The translations under genes and the position numbers were made by a program. From NCBI GenBank assembly GCA_910575695.1, contig CAJTGJ010000001.1, forward strand, positions 292,003 through 356,002: 64,000 bases of DNA, given 5' to 3'. Shown one piece after another: positions 25,668-34,165 of the stretch. Each line of letters opens with the position of its first letter. The stretch's first letter is position 1. Source of the DNA: Oscillospiraceae bacterium. GTDB lineage: Bacteria; Bacillota; Clostridia; Oscillospirales; Oscillospiraceae. The notes beneath the pieces were generated by a model that was given only the letters and a program-made list of their open reading frames with translations, made no database searches and had not been told where the DNA came from.

Positions 25668-28463
25668 TTATCGCTCCAATCTCTGGATTACGCCCTCCTC
25701 TCCCGCAGGGAGAGAATCATTCAGCACCCTGGCGCACCGGTCGCACAGCTCCTCGTGGTGGCCGTCCGTGCCGATGCGCTCATCATGGTTCCAGCACCGG
25801 GGGCACTTGGGGGCTTCGCTGAGCTTCACGGAAACCGCCGTATCCTGGCCCTGCGCCACCGTCACCTTGGAGACGATGAACAGGGTGGCCAGTTCGTCCT
25901 CGCTGAAGTCCAGGGGGCTGTCCAGGGTCAGCACGATCTCCGCGTCCTGGTTCTTCTTGACGCCCTGCTCCCGGGCGTCCTCCAGGGCCTTGAGCACCAC
26001 ATCCCGCACCTCCAGCAGCTTGGTCCAGCGCCCGCTTTCCTTCTCGTTCAGCGCCAGGGCCGGGTCGTAGTCCGGAATGTCGTTGAACAGTACGGATACG
26101 TCGTCGTCGGTGGAGCGGTGGGGCATGGCCGCCCAGATCTCCTCGCTGGTGAAAGCCAGGATGGGGGCGAGCGTGCGGGTCATGCCGTCCAGGATCAGGA
26201 ACAGGGCGGACTGGGCGGAGGCGCGGCCCGCGCTGTCGCCGCAGTACAGCCGGTCCTTGATGATGTCCAGATAGAAGTTGGACATCTCCACCACGCAGAA
26301 GTTGTAAATGGCGCGGTAGACGGTATGGAACTCATAGCTCTCATACCCGGCGCGGACGGCCTTCGCCAGGTCGTTGAACGCCGCCACGGCCCACTGGTCC
26401 AGATCCAGCATATCCTTCACTGCCACGGCGTTGTCCGGGTCGAAGCCGTTCAGGTTGCCCAGCATATACCGGGCGGTGTTGCGGATCTTCAGATAAGCCT
26501 GACTGAGCTGCTTCATGATCTCCTTGGAGATGCGCATATCCTGGGTGTAGTCGGCGGAGGACACCCACAGGCGGAGCATATCCGCGCCGTAGTCCTTGAT
26601 GATCTCCTCGGGGGGCATGGCGTTGCCCAGGGACTTGTGCATGGCCTTGCCCTCGCCGTCCACCGTCCAGCCGTGGGTGATGATCTGCTTGTAGGGGGCG
26701 ATGCCGCTGCAGGCGATGGAGGTGAGCATACTGGACTGGAACCAGCCCCGGTACTGGTCGCCGCCCTCCAGGTACACGTCGGCGGGGTATTTCAGGTTGT
26801 CCCGCTCATTGGCCACGGCGGCCCAGGTGGAGCCGGAATCGAACCACACGTCCATGATGTCGTTTTCCTTGGAGAAATGGGCCTTGCCGCACTTGGGACA
26901 GGCAAATCCGGCGGGGACCAGTTCATCGGCGGTCTTGTCGAACCAGATGTTGGAGCCGTGCGCCCGGAACAGCTCCGCCACGTGGGCGATGGTCTCGGGG
27001 GTGACGATGGACTCGCCGCAGCCATCGCAGTAGAATACCGGGATGGGCACGCCCCACACCCGCTGGCGGGAGATGCACCAGTCATTGCGCTCGGTAATCA
27101 TGGACACCATGCGGTCCTTGCCCCAGGCGGGGTGCCACTGGATGCCGTCGCAGGACTGGACGGCCTGGTCCTTGATGGCGTCCACGGAGCAGAACCACTG
27201 CTCGGTGGCCCGGTAGATGATGGGGTGCTTGCACCGCCAGCAGTGGGGGTAGGAGTGGGTGATCTGGACCTTGGCCAGCAGGAAGCCCTCGGCCTCCAGG
27301 TCGGCCACCACCTGGTCGTTGCCCTTGGCGTAATACTGGCCGTTGTAGCGGGCGTCGGTCATCACGCCCTTGGCGTTGACGGGGACGGGTACGCCGATAT
27401 GGGTCAGCCCCGCGTCGTCGTACCGCTTGCACACGTCAAAGTCCTCCGCGCCGAAGCCGGGGGCGGTGTGGACGCACCCGGTACCGGCGTCCAGGGTGAC
27501 GTGATCGCCGTTGAGAATCACGGAATCCTGGTCCAGCAGGGGGTGCTTTGCCGCCATGAGCTCAAAGTCGGAGCCCTTCAGCGTGGCCAGCACCTTGCAG
27601 GCGGCAAAGTCCAGCCCCGCCTGCTTGCACACGCCCTCGGCAAGCTCCTTTGCCATGACGTACACTTCCCCGTTGGGGGCCTGGAGGAGCACATAGTCAA
27701 AGTCCGCGTTCATGGAGATGGCGGTGTTGCCGGGGATGGTCCAGGGGGTGGTGGTCCAGATCACGAAGAACAGCCTGGACAGGTCGCAGTACTGGCCCAG
27801 CTTGCCCTTGTCATCCTTCACGGGGAATTTCACGAAAATCGTGGTGCAGGGGTCGTCCTGGTACTCGATTTCCGCCTCCGCCAGGGCGGTCTGGTCGTGG
27901 GGGCACCAGTAGACGGACTTCATGCCCTTGTAAATCAGGCCCTTTTCCGCCATCTTGCCGAATACCTCGATCTGCTTGGCCTCGAACTCGGGCAGAAGGG
28001 TGATATAGGGGTTATCCCAGTCGCCGATGACGCCCAGCCGCTGGAACTGCTCGGTCATGCGGCCGATATACTGGGTGGCGAACTGGCGGCACTTGTCCCG
28101 GAACTCGGAGATGCTCATCTCCTCCCGCTTCACGCTCTTGTCCTTGAGCACGGCGGTCTCGATGGGCAGGCCGTGGGTGTCCCAGCCGGGGACGTAGGGG
28201 GCGCAGTACCCGGTCATGTTCCGGTACTTGACGATGATGTCCTTCAGGATTTTGTTCAGCGACGTGCCGATGTGGATGTTGCCGTTGGCGTACGGGGGGC
28301 CGTCGTGGAGCACGAATTTGGGCTTGCCCGCGTTCTTCTCCATCAGCTTGCGGTAAGTTACCCTGGTCCAGCTGGGGTTGAGCAGCTCCGGCTCGCGCTT
28401 GGGCAGGCCCGCCCGCATGGGGAAGCCTGTTTTGGGCAGGTGGATGGTTTGGTTGTAGTCCAT
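25668..28463 (-). CDS. ileS: Isoleucyl-tRNA synthetase
   Basis: Class I aminoacyl-tRNA synthetase of 931 residues. HIGH motif: PYANGNIHIGTSLNKILKD. The editing domain has TTTPWTIPGNTAIS and GTGCVHTAPGFGAEDF. The KMSKS loop reads KAMHKSLGN, so Met-Ser are replaced by Met-His. Tryptophan-containing WFDSGSTW and the C-terminal zinc finger (CPRCW...CDRC) are present. The start at 28463 follows AAAGGAG; the frame is open into the upstream XRE gene region. Control is by a T-box whose terminator lies ~680 bp upstream, beyond an inserted regulator module. Confidence 0.97.
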   Translation of the reverse strand: MDYNQTIHLPKTGFPMRAGLPKREPELLNPSWTRVTYRKLMEKNAGKPKFVLHDGPPYANGNIHIGTSLNKILKDIIVKYRNMTGYCAPYVPGWDTHGLPIETAVLKDKSVKREEMSISEFRDKCRQFATQYIGRMTEQFQRLGVIGDWDNPYITLLPEFEAKQIEVFGKMAEKGLIYKGMKSVYWCPHDQTALAEAEIEYQDDPCTTIFVKFPVKDDKGKLGQYCDLSRLFFVIWTTTPWTIPGNTAISMNADFDYVLLQAPNGEVYVMAKELAEGVCKQAGLDFAACKVLATLKGSDFELMAAKHPLLDQDSVILNGDHVTLDAGTGCVHTAPGFGAEDFDVCKRYDDAGLTHIGVPVPVNAKGVMTDARYNGQYYAKGNDQVVADLEAEGFLLAKVQITHSYPHCWRCKHPIIYRATEQWFCSVDAIKDQAVQSCDGIQWHPAWGKDRMVSMITERNDWCISRQRVWGVPIPVFYCDGCGESIVTPETIAHVAELFRAHGSNIWFDKTADELVPAGFACPKCGKAHFSKENDIMDVWFDSGSTWAAVANERDNLKYPADVYLEGGDQYRGWFQSSMLTSIACSGIAPYKQIITHGWTVDGEGKAMHKSLGNAMPPEEIIKDYGADMLRLWVSSADYTQDMRISKEIMKQLSQAYLKIRNTARYMLGNLNGFDPDNAVAVKDMLDLDQWAVAAFNDLAKAVRAGYESYEFHTVYRAIYNFCVVEMSNFYLDIIKDRLYCGDSAGRASAQSALFLILDGMTRTLAPILAFTSEEIWAAMPHRSTDDDVSVLFNDIPDYDPALALNEKESGRWTKLLEVRDVVLKALEDAREQGVKKNQDAEIVLTLDSPLDFSEDELATLFIVSKVTVAQGQDTAVSVKLSEAPKCPRCWNHDERIGTDGHHEELCDRCARVLNDSLPAGEEGVIQRLER

Positions 28464-28506
28464 GGTAGTTTCTCCTTTATCGTGGTGTTTGCCCTCGCCG
28501 GGCGGG

Positions 28507-28553
28507 CGTTCCTTTTTCTTGAAAGAAAAAGGAACCGAAAAAGAACTTGAACC
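28507..28553. repeat. Short dispersed palindrome (TTCAAGTTCTTTTT family), copy 1
   Basis: 28-bp palindrome (GTTCCTTTTTCTT / AAGAAAAAGGAAC, partly overlapping centre) next to AAAGAACTTGAA. Related copies lie at 40433-40482 and 53902-53952 in opposite orientation. Confidence 0.7.
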
Positions 28554-28599
28554 GCGAAACTGCGTTTCGCTCTGGGGGTTATCTGATGGGGCGCAAAGC

Positions 28600-28809
28600 T
28601 TATCTGCGCTCGTTGCTCCGGCCCAGCAGATAATCGGTGGTGACGTCATAATAGTCTGCCATTCGGTACAGAACAGAGGCAGTCGGTTCCCGTTTGCCCT
28701 GTTCATAATGGCAATACGCACTCATACTGATGTCCAACGCAACGGCAACCTGTTCTTGTCGAAGGGTTCTTTCCTTCCGAAGCTCCTTTAATCGTTCTGC
28801 TAATTTCAT
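28600..28809 (-). CDS. Small XRE repressor, module 1
   Basis: 69-residue single-domain Cro/CI-type regulator: LAERLKELRKERTLRQEQVAVALDISMSAYCHYEQGKREPT, ending DYYDVTTDYLLGRSNERR. It is divergent from the small gene at 28888, with a consensus promoter for that gene between them. Its end is nearly the same as the regulator in the second module (33611-33823: DYFDVTTDYLLGRSDNRK). It lies on the ileS strand between the T-box and ileS, so read-through from the T-box should also express it. Confidence 0.9.
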   Translation of the reverse strand: MKLAERLKELRKERTLRQEQVAVALDISMSAYCHYEQGKREPTASVLYRMADYYDVTTDYLLGRSNERR

Positions 28810-28819
28810 AATAACCCCC

Positions 28820-28848
28820 TTGACAGGATTTTTCTGAAATGTTATAAT
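28820..28848 (+). promoter_or_regulatory. Consensus promoter of module 1
   Basis: Perfect TTGACA, 17 bp, TATAAT, ending 40 bp before the small-protein start and immediately outside the XRE start codon. The XRE product is the obvious repressor (inference). Confidence 0.85.
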
Positions 28849-28887
28849 CGGACTAGTTCAAATGAAAAGTTAAAAGGGCGTGAAAAC

Positions 28888-29145
28888 ATGGATGACATAC
28901 TCGATATGCTGGCACAAGAGATAGAGCGGAGCGCGTTTCCCTGCTGTTTCGCAAAATCGGAATACCGCCAAAACCAGCGATATGCGTTGGAGCATTTCCA
29001 GTGGTTAGAGGCGCATTTGGGGGAGGAAGAAAAGGACCATTTGGAAAAAGCCCGTGCGGCAGACCTGTGCCTTGATACATTGGAGCGGCAGGCGATCATG
29101 CGCACCGCCCTGGCCCTGGGGATTCGCCTGGCCCTTTGCTGTTAA
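28888..29145 (+). CDS. Small helical protein, DUF6809-like, module 1
   Basis: 85 residues, all-helical, acidic then basic: MDDILDMLAQEIERS, SEYRQNQRYALEHF, HLGEEEKDHLEKARAADLCLDTLERQAIMRTALALGIRLAL. The layout, including the C-terminal F/A-x-x-G-x-R-L-A motif, fits the DUF6809-type small proteins of clostridia (family named from memory). The gene at 33911 in module 2 has the same size and ending (HLGTRISF). It is antisense to T-box read-through transcripts into ileS. Function unknown. Confidence 0.7.
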   Translation: MDDILDMLAQEIERSAFPCCFAKSEYRQNQRYALEHFQWLEAHLGEEEKDHLEKARAADLCLDTLERQAIMRTALALGIRLALCC

Positions 29146-29430
29146 GCAAAAACGCCCCTGTCCCCCATAGGAGACAAAGGCGCAAACCCCTGCGGTACCA
29201 CTCCCGTTCCGTACATCGTACGGCACTCGTGCGTTCTGTAACGGGAACCCCCGGCGGAGCCTACTGGCAGACAGCGTTCGGTCCGCGGCTCGCAGGTGAT
29301 CTTCACCGGGGCCGTCCCGCCGCCCTCCCACCAATGCGGGCGGCTCTCTGAGAGACAGTGTGCCGGGTACTCGTCCTGTTCACAGCCGTAGTTGGTATAG
29401 CGCCCGCCCCGTTGGAGCGGACGCTATTTA
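29146..29430 (-). promoter_or_regulatory. T-box riboswitch, isoleucine (AUC specifier)
   Basis: On the minus strand: AGAGAGCCGCC, then GTGAAGATCACC with specifier ATC (complement of 29298-29300), GCGAGCCGC, a CAGTAGGCT...CCCGTTACAG segment, the antiterminator bulge GAGTGGTACCGCAGG (about 29190-29204) and a terminator stem CGCCTTTGTC / GACAGGGGCG with TTTTT. Uncharged tRNA-Ile binding should favour read-through into ileS. Unusually, the terminator ends ~680 bp before ileS. Confidence 0.9.
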
Positions 29431-29431
29431 T

Positions 29432-29458
29432 ATTATAGGCCAAACCGGGATTTGTCAA
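29432..29458 (-). promoter_or_regulatory. Promoter of the ileS T-box transcript
   Basis: Minus-strand TTGACA and TATAAT with a 15-bp gap (a TAATAT at 17 bp is also possible), just upstream of the T-box leader. Confidence 0.65.
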
Positions 29459-29521
29459 CCGTTTTTCGCGGAAAAGATGCACAAGGTTTTTCTGTTCCGC
29501 CCCGCCGCTTGAAATGAGGTT

Positions 29522-29890
29522 CTAATTTACAGCTCTCCTCTTTGTAACAAGGGGGATTATGACAGACGCGGCGATCCCCAGCAGGATCCCGGCCAGAAAT
29601 ACGCACGCCCAGATGAACGGGCCCTGTGTGTGGTAGCCATCGGAGATGGGGATATCAAAGATCTCGCCGCAGAAAAAGCCGATCAAATACCCCGCCAGCG
29701 TGCCGAGCACGGTCCATTTCGCGCCCAAGGCCCCGGCAATGATCACCGCAATCAGCCCCACGAGGAACAGGTCAAAGGGCCAGCCACTCATCCCATGCAG
29801 GCCAAACAGGGGAAAGCGGACAAGAAGCCATTCCGCCATCAGTATGGCCGCGCCGCCCAAGAGCAGTATAAGCCTTTTTTTCAGGTTCAT
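29522..29890 (-). CDS. Hypothetical four-helix membrane protein
   Basis: 122 residues with about four transmembrane segments (residues 7-25, 38-60, 62-80, 95-117). No family recognised, though the size and helix count resemble small DUF4190/permease-like proteins. The ATG 29890-29888 follows AAAGGAGCGG. It lies between mfd and the ileS leader and has its own strand-matched start. Confidence 0.75.
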   Translation of the reverse strand: MNLKKRLILLLGGAAILMAEWLLVRFPLFGLHGMSGWPFDLFLVGLIAVIIAGALGAKWTVLGTLAGYLIGFFCGEIFDIPISDGYHTQGPFIWACVFLAGILLGIAASVIIPLVTKRRAVN

Positions 29891-29994
29891 GAGATCCGCT
29901 CCTTTCATTTCAATGAAAAACGCGCCCGCCCCGATGGAGCGGGCGCTGTTTATTATATGATAGGCGAAACGGAGGGATCTGTCAACCGTAGGTT

Positions 29995-32900
29995 TTATTG
30001 TGCCCCGCCCTGGACGGCCTGGGCGTACCGTTCCACCGCCTGGGAGGCCATGCGCAGGGGGTCCTCCCCCTTTTTCAGCTTCAGGGTCAGGGCGGGCTTG
30101 TCGCTGGGGGAGAACATCATCCGGCCCGGGTACTGCTGGGCCAGCGCGGAGACGGCTTCCAGCTCCACCTTGTCCAGCACAAAGCACAGGCTCTCGGCCT
30201 TTTGGGTGATCTCGATGATGGCGCAGGCCGCCGCCTGCCCCCGGAGCAGGGCCACGGTAATCAGGTTGTTCACCGGGCGTGGCGGGTCGCCGAAGCGGTC
30301 GATCAGCTCGTCGGTCATGTCGTCCGCGTCGTCGGAAGTGCGGATGCGGGCGATACGGCGGTACAGGTCCATCCGCTGGCCCGCGTCGGGGACGTACCGG
30401 TCCGGGATGGAGGCGGGGACGGTGAGGTCCACCGCGCACTCGGGGAGGGGCTGGGGCTTCTCGCCCTTTTCCTCCAAGACCGCCTCCTCCAGCAATTTCA
30501 GATACAGGTCATAGCCCACGCTCATGAGGAAGCCGGACTGCTCCGGCCCCAGCAGGTTGCCCGCTCCCCGGATCTCCAGATCCCGCATGGCGATTTTAAA
30601 GCCGGAGCCGAATTCGGCGTACTCCCGGATGGCGGACAGGCGCTTGGCGGCAATCTCGGTGAGCACCTTGCCCTGCCGGTAGGTCATGTAGGCGTAGGCC
30701 CGCCGGGGGGAGCGGCCCACCCGGCCCCGGATCTGGTGGAGCTGGGCCAGCCCCATCTTGTCCGCGTCCTCAATGATGAGGGTGTTCACGTTGGCGATGT
30801 CAATGCCCGTCTCGATGATGGTGGTGCACACCAGAATGTCCACCTCGCCGTCGGACACCCGGGTCATCACGTCGTTCAGCTCGTCCTGGCTCATCTTGCC
30901 GTGGCCCACGGCAATCTCCACGTCCTCCCCCAGCATCTCCTTGATGTGGGCGGCGGTGCGCTGGATGGTGTCCACCCGGTTGTGGAGGTAGTACACCTGC
31001 CCGCCCCGCTCCAGCTCCCGGCGCATGGCGTCCGCGAGCACCGACCAGTCGTGCTCGAGCACGTAGGTCTGCACCGGCTGGCGGCTGGCGGGGGGCTCCT
31101 CGATGGCGGACATATCCCGAATCCCGGACAGGGCCATGTTCAGCGTCCGGGGGATGGGGGTGGCGGACAGGGTGAGCACGTCCACCTGCTTGGACATTTC
31201 CTTCAGGCGCTCCTTGTGGGTGACGCCGAAGCGCTGCTCCTCGTCTACCACCAGCAGCCCCAGGTCCTTGAAATGCACATCTTTCTGGAGCAGGCGGTGG
31301 GTGCCGATGAGCACGTCCACCGAGCCGTCCTCCACCCCGGCCAGGGTCTTTTTCATCTGGGCGGGGGTGCGGAAGCGGCTCACCATGTCAATCTCCACCG
31401 GGTACTTGGCGAACCGGCCCCGGGCGGTGAGATAATGCTGGCGGGCCAGCACGGTGGTGGGCACCAGAATCGCCGCCTGCTTGCCGTCCAGCACGCACTT
31501 CATGACCGCCCGCATGGCCACCTCGGTTTTGCCGTAGCCCACGTCGCCGCACAGCAGGCGGTCCATGGGCCGGGGGGCCTCCATGTCCCTCTTGATTTCC
31601 CGGATGGAGCGCAGCTGGTCCTCCGTCTCGTTGTAGGGGAAATCGTCCTCGAACTCCTTCTGCCAGGGGCTGTCGGCGGCGAAGGCGTACCCCGGCTGGC
31701 GCTGGCGCTGGGCGTAGAGCTGGATCAGGCCCTTGGCCAGGTCCTTGACGGCCTTCCGGGTGCGGGCCTTGGCCTTCTCCCAGTCGGCGCCCCCCAGCTT
31801 GGACAGCTTTTTCTTTTCCGGGTCATCCCCGCCGCCGATGTACTTGGCGATGGCGTCCAGCTGGGTGGCGGGGACGTACAGGGTGTCCGTCCCGGCGTAG
31901 GCCAGCTTCACGTAGTCCTTTTCCACCCCGTCCACCTGCATCTTCACCATGCCCACAAAACGACCGATGCCGTGGTTCTCGTGAACCACCAGGTCGCCGG
32001 GGACTAAATCGGTGAAGGAGTCCACCTTCCGGCGGTCCGCGGCGTGTTTCAGGCGCTTGCCCTTTTTGCGGGGCTCGTTCCCGCCCTCAGTGAGCACGGC
32101 GTAGGGACAGCCGATATAGTCAAACCCGGCGGACAGCCCGCCCACGGCGATGGTGATGCCCCCGGACTGGGGGAGCTCGTGGAGCTGGAAGTCCACCGCC
32201 GAGCGCACCTTCCGCTCCCGGAGCATGGATTGCAGGTTCAGCGCCCGCTGCTCGCTGCCCACCAGCACCACCGTTCCGGTGTTGGCGCTCTGGAGCTGGG
32301 CCAGGTCGGACGCCGCCGCGTCCAGGCTGGCCCCGAAGGAGGGGAGCTGGCGGCCCTGGGCGATGATGATCTCCCGGGGCGGCAGGGGGGCGGCGGAGGT
32401 GGTAAAGGAGTCCAGAAAGCACAGGGCGTGGTTGGAAAGTACGGCCATCAGATCATCCATCCCGGCGGCAAAGACGGCGTGCCTGCCGTCCACCGCGCCG
32501 TTTTCGATGAGCGTCTTTACGTCCTCCCCCAACTGCCACAGCCAGTTTTTCGCCCGTTCCGCCACCCGGCTGGATTCGGACAGGCACACGATGGCGTCCG
32601 GGGGCAGGTGGTGGGCGGCAGTGGCCAATTTAGAATAGCGGGCGGGGAGCTGCCGGTCGCCCAGCCGTTCCCACTGGCCATTTTCACCCTTTACGGGCAA
32701 AAGCTCGCTGACAGGGAGGAATACCGCCCGGTCCAGACGGCCCGCCCGCCGCTGGGAGGCAGGATCGAACAGGCCCATGGAATCCACGTCCTGGTCCCAG
32801 AATTCCACCCGGACGGGGTTGTCGAAGCCGGGGGAGTACACGTCCAGGATGCCCCCCCGCAGGGCGAACTGGCCCACGCCCTCCACCTGCTGGCAGCGGG

Positions 32901-33384
32901 TATAGCCCAGGGCGGCAAGGCGGTCGGCCAGCTCGTCCAGGTCGTAGCTCCCGGTGATTTCCACCGTGACTGCGTGGGCGTCCAGCTCCTCGGGGGGCAG
33001 GGTGCGCTGGAGCAGGCCCTCTGCCGTGGCGGCGATGAGCTTCGCTTTGCCTTGAGCCATGGCGTGGAACGCGGCAAGGCGCTGGTGCTCCCACTGGCGG
33101 GAGGCCACCGCCCCCTCGTGGAACAGGAATTCCCGGGCGCAAAGCATGGCGGCTGGAGTGCCGGTGAGGGCCTCCACGTCGGCGGCTAAGCGGGCGCACT
33201 CGGCCTCGTCGGCGCACACCAGCACCACGGGGGCCTTGAGACGGGACAGCAGACCCGCGGCGAAGTGCGCCCGGTGGACCGGCGACAGGCCCGACACCTC
33301 CACCGGGGAGCGCCCCCCCTCCAGGGCGGCTTCCAGGCGGAGGTACTCCGGCACCTCTTTTAAAATGTCCAAAAGCAGTTTCAT
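29995..33384 (-). CDS. mfd: Transcription-repair coupling factor
   Basis: 1129-residue DNA translocase that removes stalled RNA polymerase and recruits UvrA. The UvrB-like N-terminal part (YDLDELADRLAALGYTRCQQVEGVGQFALRGG) is followed by the RNAP-interaction domain (DLVVHENHGIGRFVG), then the SF2 motor: GDVGYGKTEVAMRA, LVPTTVLARQHY, DEEQRFGVTHKE, LSATPIPRTL, ETGIDIANVNTLIIEDADKMGLAQLHQIRGRVGRS and the C-terminal D7 domain. Part of the conserved prs-pth-mfd order, here interrupted by a regulator module between pth and mfd. Confidence 0.97.
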   Translation of the reverse strand: MKLLLDILKEVPEYLRLEAALEGGRSPVEVSGLSPVHRAHFAAGLLSRLKAPVVLVCADEAECARLAADVEALTGTPAAMLCAREFLFHEGAVASRQWEHQRLAAFHAMAQGKAKLIAATAEGLLQRTLPPEELDAHAVTVEITGSYDLDELADRLAALGYTRCQQVEGVGQFALRGGILDVYSPGFDNPVRVEFWDQDVDSMGLFDPASQRRAGRLDRAVFLPVSELLPVKGENGQWERLGDRQLPARYSKLATAAHHLPPDAIVCLSESSRVAERAKNWLWQLGEDVKTLIENGAVDGRHAVFAAGMDDLMAVLSNHALCFLDSFTTSAAPLPPREIIIAQGRQLPSFGASLDAAASDLAQLQSANTGTVVLVGSEQRALNLQSMLRERKVRSAVDFQLHELPQSGGITIAVGGLSAGFDYIGCPYAVLTEGGNEPRKKGKRLKHAADRRKVDSFTDLVPGDLVVHENHGIGRFVGMVKMQVDGVEKDYVKLAYAGTDTLYVPATQLDAIAKYIGGGDDPEKKKLSKLGGADWEKAKARTRKAVKDLAKGLIQLYAQRQRQPGYAFAADSPWQKEFEDDFPYNETEDQLRSIREIKRDMEAPRPMDRLLCGDVGYGKTEVAMRAVMKCVLDGKQAAILVPTTVLARQHYLTARGRFAKYPVEIDMVSRFRTPAQMKKTLAGVEDGSVDVLIGTHRLLQKDVHFKDLGLLVVDEEQRFGVTHKERLKEMSKQVDVLTLSATPIPRTLNMALSGIRDMSAIEEPPASRQPVQTYVLEHDWSVLADAMRRELERGGQVYYLHNRVDTIQRTAAHIKEMLGEDVEIAVGHGKMSQDELNDVMTRVSDGEVDILVCTTIIETGIDIANVNTLIIEDADKMGLAQLHQIRGRVGRSPRRAYAYMTYRQGKVLTEIAAKRLSAIREYAEFGSGFKIAMRDLEIRGAGNLLGPEQSGFLMSVGYDLYLKLLEEAVLEEKGEKPQPLPECAVDLTVPASIPDRYVPDAGQRMDLYRRIARIRTSDDADDMTDELIDRFGDPPRPVNNLITVALLRGQAAACAIIEITQKAESLCFVLDKVELEAVSALAQQYPGRMMFSPSDKPALTLKLKKGEDPLRMASQAVERYAQAVQGGAQ

Positions 33385-33440
33385 GGCGTGACCTCAGGTT
33401 GAGAAATTTGGAGGATCGCAACGTGGGGAAGGAGCCGGAA

Positions 33441-33596
33441 AAGCCTTCCCCCTTCCAGGGGGAAGGTGGCACGGCGAAGCCGTGACGGATGAGGGTGGGG
33501 ACGTACAACGCAGAGCACAGTTCCATTCTGCGCCGCTTTCGCTCCCCCTCATCCGCCCCCTTCGGGGGCACCTTCCCCCCAGAGGGGGGAAGGCTT
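33441..33596. repeat. ~155-bp inverted-repeat element
   Basis: The ends AAGCCTTCCCCC and GGGGGAAGGCTT are inverted. Inside, CAGGGGGAAGGTG, GGCGAAGCC and GACGGATGAGGG are mirrored by CCCTCATCCG, CCCTTCGGGGGC and CACCTTCCCC. There is no ORF. It lies between mfd and the module-2 repressor. The look is that of a small MITE-like repeat common in gut clostridia. Confidence 0.75.
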
Positions 33597-33610
33597 GGTG
33601 GGAGCCCTTC

Positions 33611-33823
33611 TCATTTGCGGTTGTCACTGCGGCCCAGCAGGTAATCGGTTGTCACGTCAAAATAATCCGCTAACGCCATCAAATGTGGAATATCTGGATA
33701 GTTTCTTCCCTTTTCATAGGTGTAAACAGAGTATCTTTTTACACCAATAATTTTCCCAAGTGCTTCCTGTGATAGTCCCTGAGATTGACGAAGCTCTTTG
33801 ATACGCGCCGAAAATTTTTCCAT
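33611..33823 (-). CDS. Small XRE repressor, module 2
   Basis: 70 residues: MEKFSARIKELRQSQGLSQ start, HTH EALGKIIGVKRYSVYTYEKGRNYPD, ending DYFDVTTDYLLGRSDNRK as in module 1. The ATG 33823-33821 follows GAGGT; the open frame extends further but overlaps the divergent promoter, so the short form is chosen. Divergent from the small gene at 33911. Confidence 0.9.
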   Translation of the reverse strand: MEKFSARIKELRQSQGLSQEALGKIIGVKRYSVYTYEKGRNYPDIPHLMALADYFDVTTDYLLGRSDNRK

Positions 33824-33842
33824 GAGTGATACCTCATTTCTA

Positions 33843-33871
33843 TTGACACGTAGACAAGAACCTGCTATACT
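33843..33871 (+). promoter_or_regulatory. Promoter/operator of module 2
   Basis: TTGACA, 17 bp, TATACT upstream of the GTG at 33911. Two GTAGACA copies (about 33850 and 33877) flank the -10 region as direct repeats and may be repressor half-sites. Confidence 0.75.
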
Positions 33872-33910
33872 GTGTGTAGACATGAGTAATACATAACAGG
33901 GGGAATCATC

Positions 33911-34165
33911 GTGTCGGAAATTATGAATGAGCTTTATTATATGATAACGGAGCGAATCGGTCAACAAAGTATGCAGGACAAGGAATTGACACTGCTGATG
34001 GCCCGGAAATGTGCGTTGGCAGACGAAATCATATTTCGTCTTGGAAGGGATGGGGAAGATCTGTTAGACGCGCTGACAGAGCTGGAGTCCAAGATAGAAA
34101 CCATCCACGACAAAGCGCTTTTTCAAGAGGCTCTCCATCTCGGAACGCGGATCTCCTTCAGTTGA
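33911..34165 (+). CDS. Small helical protein, DUF6809-like, module 2
   Basis: 84 residues, helical: MSEIMNELYYMITERIG, MARKCALADEIIFRLGRDGEDLLDALTELESKIETIHDKALFQEALHLGTRISF. Same plan as the module-1 protein: an N-terminal ELYY-type start, a central Asp/Leu-rich helix and a C-terminal FxxALxLGxR motif. GTG start 7 bases after AGGGGGA. The 3' end overlaps the pth stop by 8 bp on the opposite strand. Function unknown. Confidence 0.7.
   Translation: MSEIMNELYYMITERIGQQSMQDKELTLLMARKCALADEIIFRLGRDGEDLLDALTELESKIETIHDKALFQEALHLGTRISFS

Noticed and set aside
25566..28550. 994-codon plus-strand open frame opposite ileS
   Set aside because: Shadow of the GC-rich ileS gene: no ribosome site, His/Gly/Val-rich nonsense composition, while the minus strand encodes a complete IleRS.
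29998..32007. 669-codon plus-strand frame opposite mfd
   Set aside because: Antisense shadow; mfd is complete on the minus strand.
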